In this document: in pieces, positions 1-5,472 of the stretch
Numbering within the stretch: the stretch's first letter is position 1
Layout of the letters: every line of letters starts with the position of its first letter
Source of the DNA: an uncultured Roseburia sp.
Lineage (GTDB): Bacteria; Bacillota; Clostridia; Lachnospirales; Lachnospiraceae
Reading direction: 5' to 3'
Assembly: GCA_945928585.1 (NCBI GenBank)
Contig: CAMENQ010000055.1
Span: 1-10,574, forward strand
Length of the DNA stretch: 10,574 nucleotides
The notes under the pieces: generated by a model
Told to the model about the DNA's origin: nothing
Seen by the model: only the letters and a program-made list of their open reading frames with translations
Databases searched by the model: none
Made by a program: the position numbers and the translations under genes

Positions 1-13
1 TGAAAGCCATTAT

Positions 14-784
14 TTATACTGAAAAGTCTATATTCCTTCCCATCTGCTTTTCTTCTTCCGTTTCAACGTAGTTACTCTTATCCATAAATATGTAATCATT
101 TATTTTCTGTATAAGTTCTTCCGCTGAAGATGCACTGATGGTTACGGTATCCTCATTTTCCTTTTCAGATTTTTTCTTTTCTTCGGTTCGTTTTTCTTCC
201 CGCTTTTCGGCTCGTTTTTCCTCTGCCTTCTTTGCATCAGCCTTTTTCTGTGCTGCCTTTTCCTCTGCCTTCTTTTCTATACGCTGCTTCTGAGCTTTCT
301 GTGATTTATCTATTACTGCAAAGAATGAAGCATTTCCACCGTCATTTATCTTCATTCCAAAACCTTTTACATTTGCTCCCGTAGCTGTAAGCTGTTCTGC
401 AAGCTGGTTTATCTGAGTTCTTGCATTGCTTATAATACCCTCATACTTTTCTCTGTAAGCTTCATCCTCTGCCATTTGTTCTATTTTGTCTGAGTCAATA
501 AGAACTACTGTTTTATTAGGACTGGCATAGGCTGCTGCATTTGCTTCTGCCTGCTCCTTAAGCTTTGGCTCAACAAGTATAAACTCCATATCACCAAACT
601 TTTTCTTAAGCTGTTCATAGTACTTCTGTGCCTTTTCACTAAGTTCAGGCTTTCCTATGGTCTTTCCTGATGCAACCTTTGTCTTTTTCGTCCTGTCTGT
701 GGCTGCCGTCTCCATTAGAGCTGTGTTGTTTGATACTGAATTTGTCATGTTCTTCACCGAATCCTTTCTATTTACATACATCAT
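14..784 (-). CDS. DUF6033-family cytoplasmic protein of unknown function
   Basis: The 256-residue product has no signal peptide or membrane segment, so it is probably cytoplasmic. The conserved core lies at about residues 43-160 and includes GKPELSEKAQKYYEQLKKKF, then EFILVEPKLKEQA, AAYASPNKTVVLID, YEGIISNA and GANVKGFGMKINDGG. From memory this pattern is the DUF6033 family, found mainly in Lachnospiraceae and of unknown role. Residues 161-211 are an extreme Lys/Glu/Ala-rich charged helix, and the tail (about 212-233) carries a small TVTISASSAEELIQKI motif also typical of the family. The start is uncertain: AGGAG directly abuts the first ATG (784) and leaves only 3 nt to the second (781), which is closer than usual. 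Met13 at 748 follows AGAAAGGA 13 nt away and GGTGA 5 nt away, so a 244-residue product (14..748) is a real alternative. The gene is separated from the upstream cellulase by 109 bp containing its own promoter candidate. The family call is from recall; the function is unknown. Confidence 0.85.
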   Translation of the reverse strand: MMYVNRKDSVKNMTNSVSNNTALMETAATDRTKKTKVASGKTIGKPELSEKAQKYYEQLKKKFGDMEFILVEPKLKEQAEANAAAYASPNKTVVLIDSDKIEQMAEDEAYREKYEGIISNARTQINQLAEQLTATGANVKGFGMKINDGGNASFFAVIDKSQKAQKQRIEKKAEEKAAQKKADAKKAEEKRAEKREEKRTEEKKKSEKENEDTVTISASSAEELIQKINDYIFMDKSNYVETEEEKQMGRNIDFSV

Positions 785-789
785 CTCCT

Positions 790-807
790 GTACATAATCT
801 TATGTAC
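790..807. promoter_or_regulatory. Perfect palindrome abutting the DUF6033 ribosome binding site
   Basis: GTACATAA and TTATGTAC form an exact 8-bp inverted repeat with a 2-nt centre. On the minus strand its right arm is followed at once by the AGGAG Shine-Dalgarno site (789-785) and the start codon. It lies about 40 nt downstream of the predicted transcription start. As DNA it could be a dimeric repressor site. As RNA it could form a 7-bp stem with a 4-nt loop next to, but not covering, the ribosome binding site. No particular regulator is recognised. Confidence 0.45.
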
Positions 808-852
808 GGAGTGAATGAGCCATCCGTGGCTTTATGTGAACTGTTATATATT

Positions 853-879
853 ATATCGACATAAAACAGATTTCTTTTA
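853..879 (-). promoter_or_regulatory. Candidate sigma-28 (flagellar-type) promoter for the DUF6033 gene
   Basis: Reading the minus strand, TAAA (879-876) is followed by exactly 15 nt and then GTCGATAT (860-853). The known sigma-28/SigD consensus in Firmicutes is TAAA, about 15 nt, GCCGATAT (or GCCGATAA), so only one base differs. The predicted start of transcription is near 846, giving a 5' leader of about 60 nt before the ATG at 784. An overlapping TATAAT (857-852) could also serve as a sigma-A -10 box, but no good -35 box is positioned for it. Confidence 0.5.
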
Positions 880-893
880 TACCGGCATTTACA

Positions 894-2204
894 CTAATTT
901 TCATTTTTGAACTGATTTTTAATCCATTTTCCCGACTCGCTTAGGTCTCCATCCTCCCATCCGGATGTCTTATTACACCACGAGCCTATGACACTGCTTG
1001 TCTCAGATTTATTTGCTAAATTCCAGCAGCAGTAGCTTAAATTATATTGTTTAATAAGGCTCATCCACTCTGATGCCTGATTATAATCTATATTGCCGTT
1101 TCCCGATGCGTCACATATTCCAAATTCACTTATAAACACCGGGAGTCCTCCATTTATACACTGTGAAACCCTGTTTCTAAGCCATTCTGTATGGGTAGCC
1201 GCATAAAAATGAAGTGCATACATTACATTATCATAATTAAGAGGAGCGGCCAATGCCTTGTCAATATCCTGACTCCATGTAGGCGTTCCTACTATTATGA
1301 CTGCATCAGGGTCATTTGCTCTTATGACAGGTATTATCTCGTCAGCGTATTCTTTAATACTGTCCCATGTTGACCAGCCATTTGGCTCATTGCAGATTTC
1401 GTATATAATATTTTTACTGTCTGCATATTTTAATGACATTTCGCTAAAAAATGCTTTTGCCTCTGATTTATAAACATTAGGGTCGTTATCATTTAGTATA
1501 TGCCAATCTATAATCACATACATACCTAAATCAGTGGCATAGCTTACTCCGTTATTTATAAGCTGCTTAAGTTCTTCTTTATTTCCACCTGTACAATATC
1601 CGTTATATTCTGCCGTATACATTGCCAGCCTTACACAATTTGTGTTCCAGTCATCTCTTAATGTCTTAAAGGCTTCATAATTTACATATTGGGGAAACCA
1701 TGATAATCCGTGAGTAGACATTCCGTACAGCTGCATTTTCTGACCATGTTCATCTGTCAGATTTACTCCGTCAACATGAAGTGCTCCATGCTGTTCTAAT
1801 GGTGTACTGCCTGTAGCTGCCATATTATTTGTTTGTGTTGCACCCTGCTGTGTATTTGCCTGTTCCTGTTTTGTTGTATCAGGCTGTATATTAATCTGTT
1901 CTGTTGTCTCAGGCACATTAACCTGTTCCTGACTTATGGCTGTCTGTGTATTCGCTGTAACATTCTCGTTCTGAGTCGTTGTATTATCGTCCATTTCAGT
2001 CATTACAGTTTCCTCCGGTGTTGTATTCCTATCCTTAGTAGTTTTTTCTTTTGTGGAGGTATCTTCCTTATTTTCATTATCTGCCTGAAGGTCTTCCACT
2101 GATATATTTAACCTTTGGGATTTATCATTACTTTTTTCACTGCCACAGCCTGCACATGCTAATATAAGACAGACTGTTAAAATGTAAGCTGCTGTTTTTT
2201 TCAT
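894..2204 (-). CDS. Lipoprotein GH5-family endoglucanase (cellulase)
   Basis: This 436-residue product is a secreted glycoside hydrolase family 5 enzyme, expected to cleave internal beta-1,4-glucan links. The N-terminus is a lipoprotein-type signal: KK, a hydrophobic stretch at 4-16, then Cys17 (ILAC) or Cys20 (CAGC) as the lipid-anchored residue. Neither is a perfect lipobox. Residues 21-136 are a low-complexity Thr/Gln/Asn/Glu linker with no recognised binding module. The catalytic TIM barrel spans about 140-432. Motifs seen are GMSTHG (H165), NCVRLAMY (R192), IIDWH (233-235), IYEICNEPNG with predicted acid/base E273, LHFY (H332), and PVFISEFG with predicted nucleophile E360, plus W394 in the late CCWN segment. 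The pattern best fits subfamily GH5_2. The gene begins 18 bp after the HD-domain gene, with AAAGGCGG upstream of the ATG, so the two are probably co-transcribed. No strong terminator follows. Substrate specificity within the beta-glucans is inferred. Confidence 0.93.
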   Translation of the reverse strand: MKKTAAYILTVCLILACAGCGSEKSNDKSQRLNISVEDLQADNENKEDTSTKEKTTKDRNTTPEETVMTEMDDNTTTQNENVTANTQTAISQEQVNVPETTEQINIQPDTTKQEQANTQQGATQTNNMAATGSTPLEQHGALHVDGVNLTDEHGQKMQLYGMSTHGLSWFPQYVNYEAFKTLRDDWNTNCVRLAMYTAEYNGYCTGGNKEELKQLINNGVSYATDLGMYVIIDWHILNDNDPNVYKSEAKAFFSEMSLKYADSKNIIYEICNEPNGWSTWDSIKEYADEIIPVIRANDPDAVIIVGTPTWSQDIDKALAAPLNYDNVMYALHFYAATHTEWLRNRVSQCINGGLPVFISEFGICDASGNGNIDYNQASEWMSLIKQYNLSYCCWNLANKSETSSVIGSWCNKTSGWEDGDLSESGKWIKNQFKNEN

Positions 2205-2222
2205 TTATCTGCACCGCCTTTC

Positions 2223-2714
2223 TCACTGCAATCCATACATATTTATTAAAAGCTTTTGACCTGCTTTTGTCTTAAAAATTTTGTTCAAAACTGTTTCTGC
2301 TGATTTTTTGCTTTCCCCATCTTCATATAAATTCACTAAAAAATCTGCCTCAATCAATATCTGATAATCTTTCCCATCTATGTCTGTATACGTATGGTGA
2401 TGCCCCACAAGATAGGAAACCCTTTTTATTATGTTTTCCTCATAGCCAAGCTCTGAAAGCATTTTTTCAGCTATTGCAGGCCCCTCTTTTTCCTGAAGCT
2501 TACCATTACAATCTCCATATTTTTCCTCTGCTGCCTTTATACCAATATCATGTACTATGGCAGCAGTCTCTAAAATATACTGTGTTGTATCATCAAGCCC
2601 TTCCTGCTGCCCAATAATTTTTGAAAGCTCATATACTTTAATAAAATGCTGTATACGCTTTGGGTCTCCTGTATAGTATTCCGTCATTCTGTTTATAAGC
2701 TGTATATTTCTCAT
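2223..2714 (-). CDS. HD-domain phosphohydrolase family protein
   Basis: The product is a small soluble metal-dependent HD-superfamily protein of 163 residues from the chosen ATG. The metal-binding pattern is complete: H23 (RIQHFIKV), H55-D56 (AAIVHDIGI), H105-H107 (LVGHHHTY) and D124 (IEADFLVN). Such domains hydrolyse phosphoesters, often of nucleotides; the substrate cannot be told from the sequence. The frame extends 15 nt further to a GTG at 2729, but a perfect AGGAGG (2726-2721) lies 6 nt before the ATG at 2714, inside that extension, so the ATG is preferred. It is the first gene of a minus-strand unit with the GH5 endoglucanase. The pairing of a cytosolic phosphohydrolase with a secreted cellulase has no obvious biochemical logic and may simply be read-through. 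Confidence 0.88.
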   Translation of the reverse strand: MRNIQLINRMTEYYTGDPKRIQHFIKVYELSKIIGQQEGLDDTTQYILETAAIVHDIGIKAAEEKYGDCNGKLQEKEGPAIAEKMLSELGYEENIIKRVSYLVGHHHTYTDIDGKDYQILIEADFLVNLYEDGESKKSAETVLNKIFKTKAGQKLLINMYGLQ

Positions 2715-2720
2715 AACACG

Positions 2721-2726
2721 CCTCCT
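2721..2726 (-). promoter_or_regulatory. Shine-Dalgarno site fixing the HD-domain gene start
   Basis: AGGAGG on the minus strand with a 6-nt gap to the ATG at 2714. It lies within codons 2-3 of the longer GTG-initiated reading (2729), which argues against that start. Confidence 0.8.
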
Positions 2727-2770
2727 CACGATACTTTAATATTGTTCTTGTAATTATTTCTTCTTGTTTA

Positions 2771-2779
2771 AGTATAACA
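2771..2779 (-). promoter_or_regulatory. Possible extended -10 promoter for the HD/GH5 unit
   Basis: TGTTATACT on the minus strand matches the extended -10 form TGnTATAAT with one change. It would start transcription near 2764, giving a 5' leader of about 50 nt. No convincing -35 hexamer is visible upstream, and the whole spacer is AT-rich, so chance matches are likely. Confidence 0.3.
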
Positions 2780-2898
2780 TTCTGTTAAATAATTTACACT
2801 AATTTTTTTATTAATATGAACTTCCTAATGTAACAATCAAACTTCGTTCAAAAATATCGTTAACTTATAATTTCCAAAGTAACAACAAAAATTTGTTC

Positions 2899-2927
2899 AA
2901 AAAGCGTCGCAACCTACGGCGCTTTTT
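2899..2927 (+). terminator. Terminator-like hairpin in the spacer upstream of YitT
   Basis: AAAAAGCG (2899-2906) pairs exactly with CGCTTTTT (2920-2927). A U-G wobble and two more G-C pairs extend the stem to 11 bp with a 7-nt loop (2910-2916). The flanking A-tract and T-tract make it terminator-like in both directions. It is oddly placed: neither flanking gene ends here, so it may be an attenuator, the end of an unseen short transcript, or a remnant. Confidence 0.5.
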
Positions 2928-2980
2928 GTGTCGCAGATTGCGACGCCCTTGTTTGTGTGCAACCTGCGGCGCTTTTTTTG
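2909..2980. repeat. Three tandem imperfect ~25 bp GC-rich hairpin repeats
   Basis: Copy 1 (2909-2930) and copy 3 (2959-2980) share 20 of 22 bases, both opening GCAACCT and running CGGCGCTTTTT. Copy 2 (2933-2957) is a diverged version opening GCAGATTGCGACGCC and ending TTTGTG like copy 1. The spacing is 24 and 26 bp. Copy 2 makes its own 8-bp hairpin (2928-2935 with 2939-2946, 3-nt loop). Around copy 3, TGCAAC (2958-2963) can pair with GTTGCA (2980-2985). The block stands out as GC-rich within an AT-rich spacer. Confidence 0.65.
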
Positions 2981-3010
2981 TTGCAATAATATCATTTTTT
3001 ATGTTATTAT
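2981..3010 (+). promoter_or_regulatory. Candidate promoter for the YitT-family gene
   Basis: TTGCAA (2981-2986), an 18-nt spacer, then TATTAT (3005-3010) preceded by TGT, giving an extended -10. Transcription would begin near 3017, 26 nt before the ATG, leaving room for the AAGGAGG site at 3028-3034. The -35 box overlaps the last hairpin arm of the tandem repeat block. Confidence 0.45.
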
Positions 3011-3042
3011 AATTACAATTTTCAAAAAAGGAGGTAAACACT

Positions 3043-3891
3043 ATGAAACTTAAAAACTTTGTCTTTCTTACCTTCGCAGGTATTATAAATGCTTTTGGCA
3101 TAACAATTTTTCTATCTCCCGTAAAACTGTATGACAGCGGTATTTCCGGAACATCCATGCTGCTATCACAGCTTACTCCCGATTACATATCACTTTCACT
3201 TTTACTTATTTTATTAAACATACCGCTATTTTTATATGGTTTAAAAAAACAGGGAAAAGTATTTACAATATATGCTATTTACACCGTAGCCGTTTATTCC
3301 GTATGTGCATGGCTCATAACAGATGTTCTTCCAATAGACGTAAGCATGGCTTCCCCACTGGCTGAAAACGATTTGCTGCTTTGTGCATTATTCGGCGGAC
3401 TTATAAGCGGTATAGGCAGCGGTATTGCCGTGCGTTTTGGAGGTGCAATGGACGGCATAGAGGTTATGGCTGTCATATTTTCCAAAAAGCTTGGTGTGTC
3501 TGTAGGCACATTTGTTATGTGCTACAACATTATACTTTACATATGCTGTGGTTTCTTTGTAAACAGCTGGATACTTCCTCTGTATTCCATTATTACATAT
3601 GCCGTAGGCATAAAGGCTTTAGACTTTATCGTAGAAGGTCTTGACCGTTCAAAGGCAGCCACTATCATTACCACTAAGGCAGAAAAAATATGTGCTGCAT
3701 TATCTGAGGAATTTGGAAGTGGTGTCACTGCAATAGATGCCACAGGCGGATACTCAGGCAAGCCTAAGACTATGATTTATTTTGTTGTAAACAGATTTCA
3801 GATAACTAAAATGAGAAATATCGTATATGAAATTGATTCTTCTGCTTATATTACCATCAGTGATATTGCTGATGTGTTTAGAGATGAGTAA
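3043..3891 (+). CDS. YitT-family membrane protein (DUF161 plus DUF2179)
   Basis: This 282-residue protein has about six hydrophobic segments (roughly 5-25, 48-66, 73-95, 108-130, 152-174 and 176-196) and then a soluble domain. The family glycine motif is present as FGGLISGIGSGIAVRFGGAM (residues 117-136), matching the YitT/DUF161 pattern. The C-terminal part from about 205 to 278, containing FGSGVTAIDATGGYSGKPK and VVNRFQITKMRNIVYEID, matches DUF2179. It should sit in the cytoplasmic membrane with the C-terminal domain in the cytosol. The biochemical role of the family is not established; a transport function is only presumed. Length is normal for the family. The start is secure: AAGGAGG lies 8 nt before the ATG. 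It appears monocistronic, with its own promoter and terminator. Confidence 0.9.
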   Translation: MKLKNFVFLTFAGIINAFGITIFLSPVKLYDSGISGTSMLLSQLTPDYISLSLLLILLNIPLFLYGLKKQGKVFTIYAIYTVAVYSVCAWLITDVLPIDVSMASPLAENDLLLCALFGGLISGIGSGIAVRFGGAMDGIEVMAVIFSKKLGVSVGTFVMCYNIILYICCGFFVNSWILPLYSIITYAVGIKALDFIVEGLDRSKAATIITTKAEKICAALSEEFGSGVTAIDATGGYSGKPKTMIYFVVNRFQITKMRNIVYEIDSSAYITISDIADVFRDE

Positions 3892-3911
3892 TGACGTAAA
3901 TATCGATTCCG

Positions 3912-3952
3912 GCGGGGCAGATATCTTATAAGTTAACTGCCTCGCTGTTTTT
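3912..3952 (+). terminator. Rho-independent terminator of the YitT-family gene
   Basis: GCGGGGCAG (3912-3920) pairs with CTGCCTCGC (3937-3945), nine pairs including one G-U. The 16-nt loop contains the palindrome CTTATAAG. TGTTTTT follows the stem, about 20 bp after the YitT stop codon. Confidence 0.75.
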
Positions 3953-3988
3953 GACTGTTTTGATTGTTTTGATTATTTTGATTGTTTT
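3953..3988. repeat. Four tandem copies of a 9-bp unit, GATTGTTTT
   Basis: The copies are GACTGTTTT, GATTGTTTT, GATTATTTT and GATTGTTTT, exactly contiguous, between the YitT terminator and the sigma operon promoter. No reading frame uses them. This is a microsatellite-like element that could vary in copy number by slippage. Confidence 0.75.
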
Positions 3989-4019
3989 TTATAAAAATAG
4001 GATTTTTTTATTTACTATT

Positions 4020-4049
4020 TTGTTTTATTAATAGAGGGTAAGTTATAGT
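4020..4049 (+). promoter_or_regulatory. Possible housekeeping promoter of the sigma operon
   Basis: TTGTTT (4020-4025), an 18-nt spacer, then TATAGT (4044-4049; five of six bases of TATAAT). Transcription would begin near 4056, directly before the leader hairpin at 4060. No ECF-type AAC/CGTC promoter is visible, so autoregulation by the encoded sigma factor is not supported here. Confidence 0.35.
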
Positions 4050-4059
4050 AATACCCCGG

Positions 4060-4079
4060 AAAGGAGGAATCCTCTCTTT
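4060..4079 (+). promoter_or_regulatory. Leader hairpin that can mask the sigma factor ribosome binding site
   Basis: AAAG and GAGG (4060-4067) pair with CCTC (4071-4074) and CTTT (4076-4079), giving eight pairs with a 3-nt loop and one bulged T at 4075. The left arm is the Shine-Dalgarno site itself (AAGGAGG, 4061-4067), and the right arm ends at the base before the ATG. The linear gap from this site to the ATG is 12 nt, longer than usual. The pairing is seen in the sequence; translational control is inferred. Confidence 0.5.
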
Positions 4080-4583
4080 ATGCGTACGAATAAAGAAATA
4101 GTGGAATGTTATGAAAAATATGCGGATACAGTGTACCGGGTTGCATATCTGTACATGAAAAATATGCAGGATGCTGAGGATATGATGCAAAGTGTCTTTG
4201 AAAAATATATTGACAGTGACACCGGATTTACTGATGAAAATCATTTAAAGGCATGGCTTATTACCGTCACTAAAAATATATGCAAAAACAGCCTGAACAG
4301 TGTTTGGAAAAGCCGTCGCGATGACTGGGAGCAGGTTTTAGCCGATTATACCCTTACTCATACAGACACCTACCATATTGAAGGAATTACCTTTAAGGAA
4401 ATTAAAAAGCTTAAAAAGCACTATCAGGTCACTTTATATTTATTTTATTATGAGGGATATTCCATAAAGGATATTGCTTCCATTATGGAAAAACCTGAAA
4501 GCACTATACAGACTTGGCTTTCCGCTGCAAGAAAGCAGCTGAAAAAAAGTTTAGGAGGGATGATAAATGAAGAAAGCATTTGA
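4080..4583 (+). CDS. ECF-type (sigma-70 family) RNA polymerase sigma factor
   Basis: The 167-residue protein has the two-domain layout of ECF sigma factors. Region 2 covers about residues 8-75: YEKYADTVYRVAYLYMKN, the DAEDMMQSVFEKYI segment of region 2.2, and HLKAWLITVTKNICKN of regions 2.3-2.4. Region 4 covers about 103-157: FKEIKKLKKHYQVTLYLFYY, then the helix-turn-helix YSIKDIASIMEKPESTIQTW and LSAARKQLKK. Length is typical, and it lacks regions 1 and 3. It should direct core polymerase to a small stress-type regulon. Its last 17 nt overlap the start of the downstream membrane protein, the usual arrangement for an ECF sigma factor and its anti-sigma partner. The regulon and the inducing signal cannot be read from the window. 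Confidence 0.92.
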   Translation: MRTNKEIVECYEKYADTVYRVAYLYMKNMQDAEDMMQSVFEKYIDSDTGFTDENHLKAWLITVTKNICKNSLNSVWKSRRDDWEQVLADYTLTHTDTYHIEGITFKEIKKLKKHYQVTLYLFYYEGYSIKDIASIMEKPESTIQTWLSAARKQLKKSLGGMINEESI

Positions 4584-5457
4584 GCCTGTCAAATTAAGGG
4601 AGAACAGTAAAAAGAGGGTATTGAGGGATTTAATAAAGTATAATGAAAGAAATATGGAATATGAAAAAATCATGGAAAATAAAGGTTTCTCAGCTGATAC
4701 TAAATCATCAACGGAACTTAAGCCGCCTAAAAAGAAAAAAAATACAATTATAATGGAAGTGCTTGCTGGTGCTGCCGTCATAGGTATGATTACAGGCGTA
4801 ATAATTTTTTCCATAAAAACAAATGGCAGTCAGGCCGGTAAACCGGCAGCAGGCTCCATAGTTTCTGATGAAGAGGCAGAAACAACAGTATATCAGGGAG
4901 CATTAGCCGTTGAGTCTTCTGAACCTGATTATATAAACGACAAAGAAAAAATCACTACAATCCCAAGTGACTCAGAGCCTGTATCTGAACCTTTATCAGA
5001 ACAGGTAACTGAACCTTTGGAGGAAGAACCTGTATCTGAACCTTTATCAGAACAGGTAACTGAACCTTTGGAGGAAATACCTTATGAAATTGATAATGAT
5101 GACAATAACGATTATTATACTTTGTCTCTTGAAGCAGTTTCTTCTGATAATGGGCTGATTTCCGTTGGTGATAAATATTGTACCATACACGGACGTTCCG
5201 GAAGCTTACATGAAACTACAGATAAAACCGATACAACATATGATGATTTTGTATTTAATTATGATTATATAATATATGTACCTATGGATCAGATATATGA
5301 CATAAACAATAATCCGGTTGGCAAAGGCATTTTGGAAAAAACAGAAAATATGCCTTCACTTTCAATAACAGTGTATTATGACGGAATGGTTCTTGAATCA
5401 TATCCTGCTCAAATATATGCAGATAAGGTTATTATAAATAATCTGATTTGTGATTAA
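4567..5457 (+). CDS. Single-pass membrane protein, candidate anti-sigma factor
   Basis: The 296-residue product has a charged cytosolic N-terminus (1-58), one membrane helix (about 60-83, preceded by KKKK), an acidic Pro/Glu/Ser-rich stalk (about 99-172) and a C-terminal extracytoplasmic domain (about 183-296) rich in Tyr, Asp and beta-prone segments. The stalk holds two nearly identical 17-residue units at 137-153 and 154-170. The N-terminus lacks the HxxxCxxC zinc motif of many anti-sigma factors, and I do not recognise the C-terminal domain. The anti-sigma role is inferred from topology and from the 17-nt overlap with the sigma gene. AGGAGG lies 8 nt before the ATG, inside the sigma coding region, which implies translational coupling. 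It could instead be a sigma-dependent cell-surface protein. Confidence 0.8.
   Translation: MKKAFEPVKLRENSKKRVLRDLIKYNERNMEYEKIMENKGFSADTKSSTELKPPKKKKNTIIMEVLAGAAVIGMITGVIIFSIKTNGSQAGKPAAGSIVSDEEAETTVYQGALAVESSEPDYINDKEKITTIPSDSEPVSEPLSEQVTEPLEEEPVSEPLSEQVTEPLEEIPYEIDNDDNNDYYTLSLEAVSSDNGLISVGDKYCTIHGRSGSLHETTDKTDTTYDDFVFNYDYIIYVPMDQIYDINNNPVGKGILEKTENMPSLSITVYYDGMVLESYPAQIYADKVIINNLICD
4975..5076 (+). repeat. In-frame 51-bp tandem duplication in the stalk
   Basis: Copies at 4975-5025 and 5026-5076 differ at a single base (G at 4977, A at 5028), a silent Glu codon change. Each encodes 17 residues beginning EPVSEPLSEQ and ending VTEPLEE. The near identity at DNA level points to recent duplication or gene conversion. 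Confidence 0.95.
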
Positions 5458-5472
5458 ATAAACATTTTACCG

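Larger units (their letters stand above)
2715..3042. other. Divergent intergenic spacer, 328 bp
   Basis: The spacer lies between the leftward HD/GH5 unit and the rightward YitT gene and has no supported gene. Its left part (2730-2890) is AT-rich, with only weak promoter-like sites and the partly repeated phrase GTTCAAAAA at 2855 and 2895. Its centre (2899-2985) is a GC-rich block of tandem hairpin repeats. Its right part (2981-3034) holds a promoter and Shine-Dalgarno site for YitT. Confidence 0.7.

Noticed and set aside
784..797. Four-codon ORF (ATG TAC AGG AGA TGA) overlapping the DUF6033 start as ATGA
   Set aside because: It is too short to support, and it arises from the palindrome and Shine-Dalgarno sequence.
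1833..2102. 89-codon Cys-rich plus-strand frame
   Set aside because: It is the antisense of the low-complexity Thr/Gln linker of the cellulase; the cysteines come from the complement of repeated ACA/GCA-type codons.
2223..2729. GTG start for the HD-domain gene at 2729
   Set aside because: It would place the perfect AGGAGG inside the coding region, 6 nt before an in-frame ATG, which is the better start.
2909..2980. CRISPR-like array
   Set aside because: The repeats are contiguous and diverged with no spacers of uniform length, and there are no cas genes.
3002..3017. PerR/Fur-like box, TGTTATTATAATTACA, at the YitT promoter
   Set aside because: The palindrome is imperfect, the region is almost all A and T, and it matches neither consensus over its full length.
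2865..3158. 97-codon minus-strand frame with an Arg/Lys-rich tail
   Set aside because: It spans the hairpin repeats and runs antisense into the secure YitT gene. Its basic residues come from translating the GC-rich repeats.
4551..4814. 87-codon minus-strand frame
   Set aside because: It is antisense to the start of the membrane partner gene. Its hydrophobic run is the complement of the Lys codons before the membrane helix.
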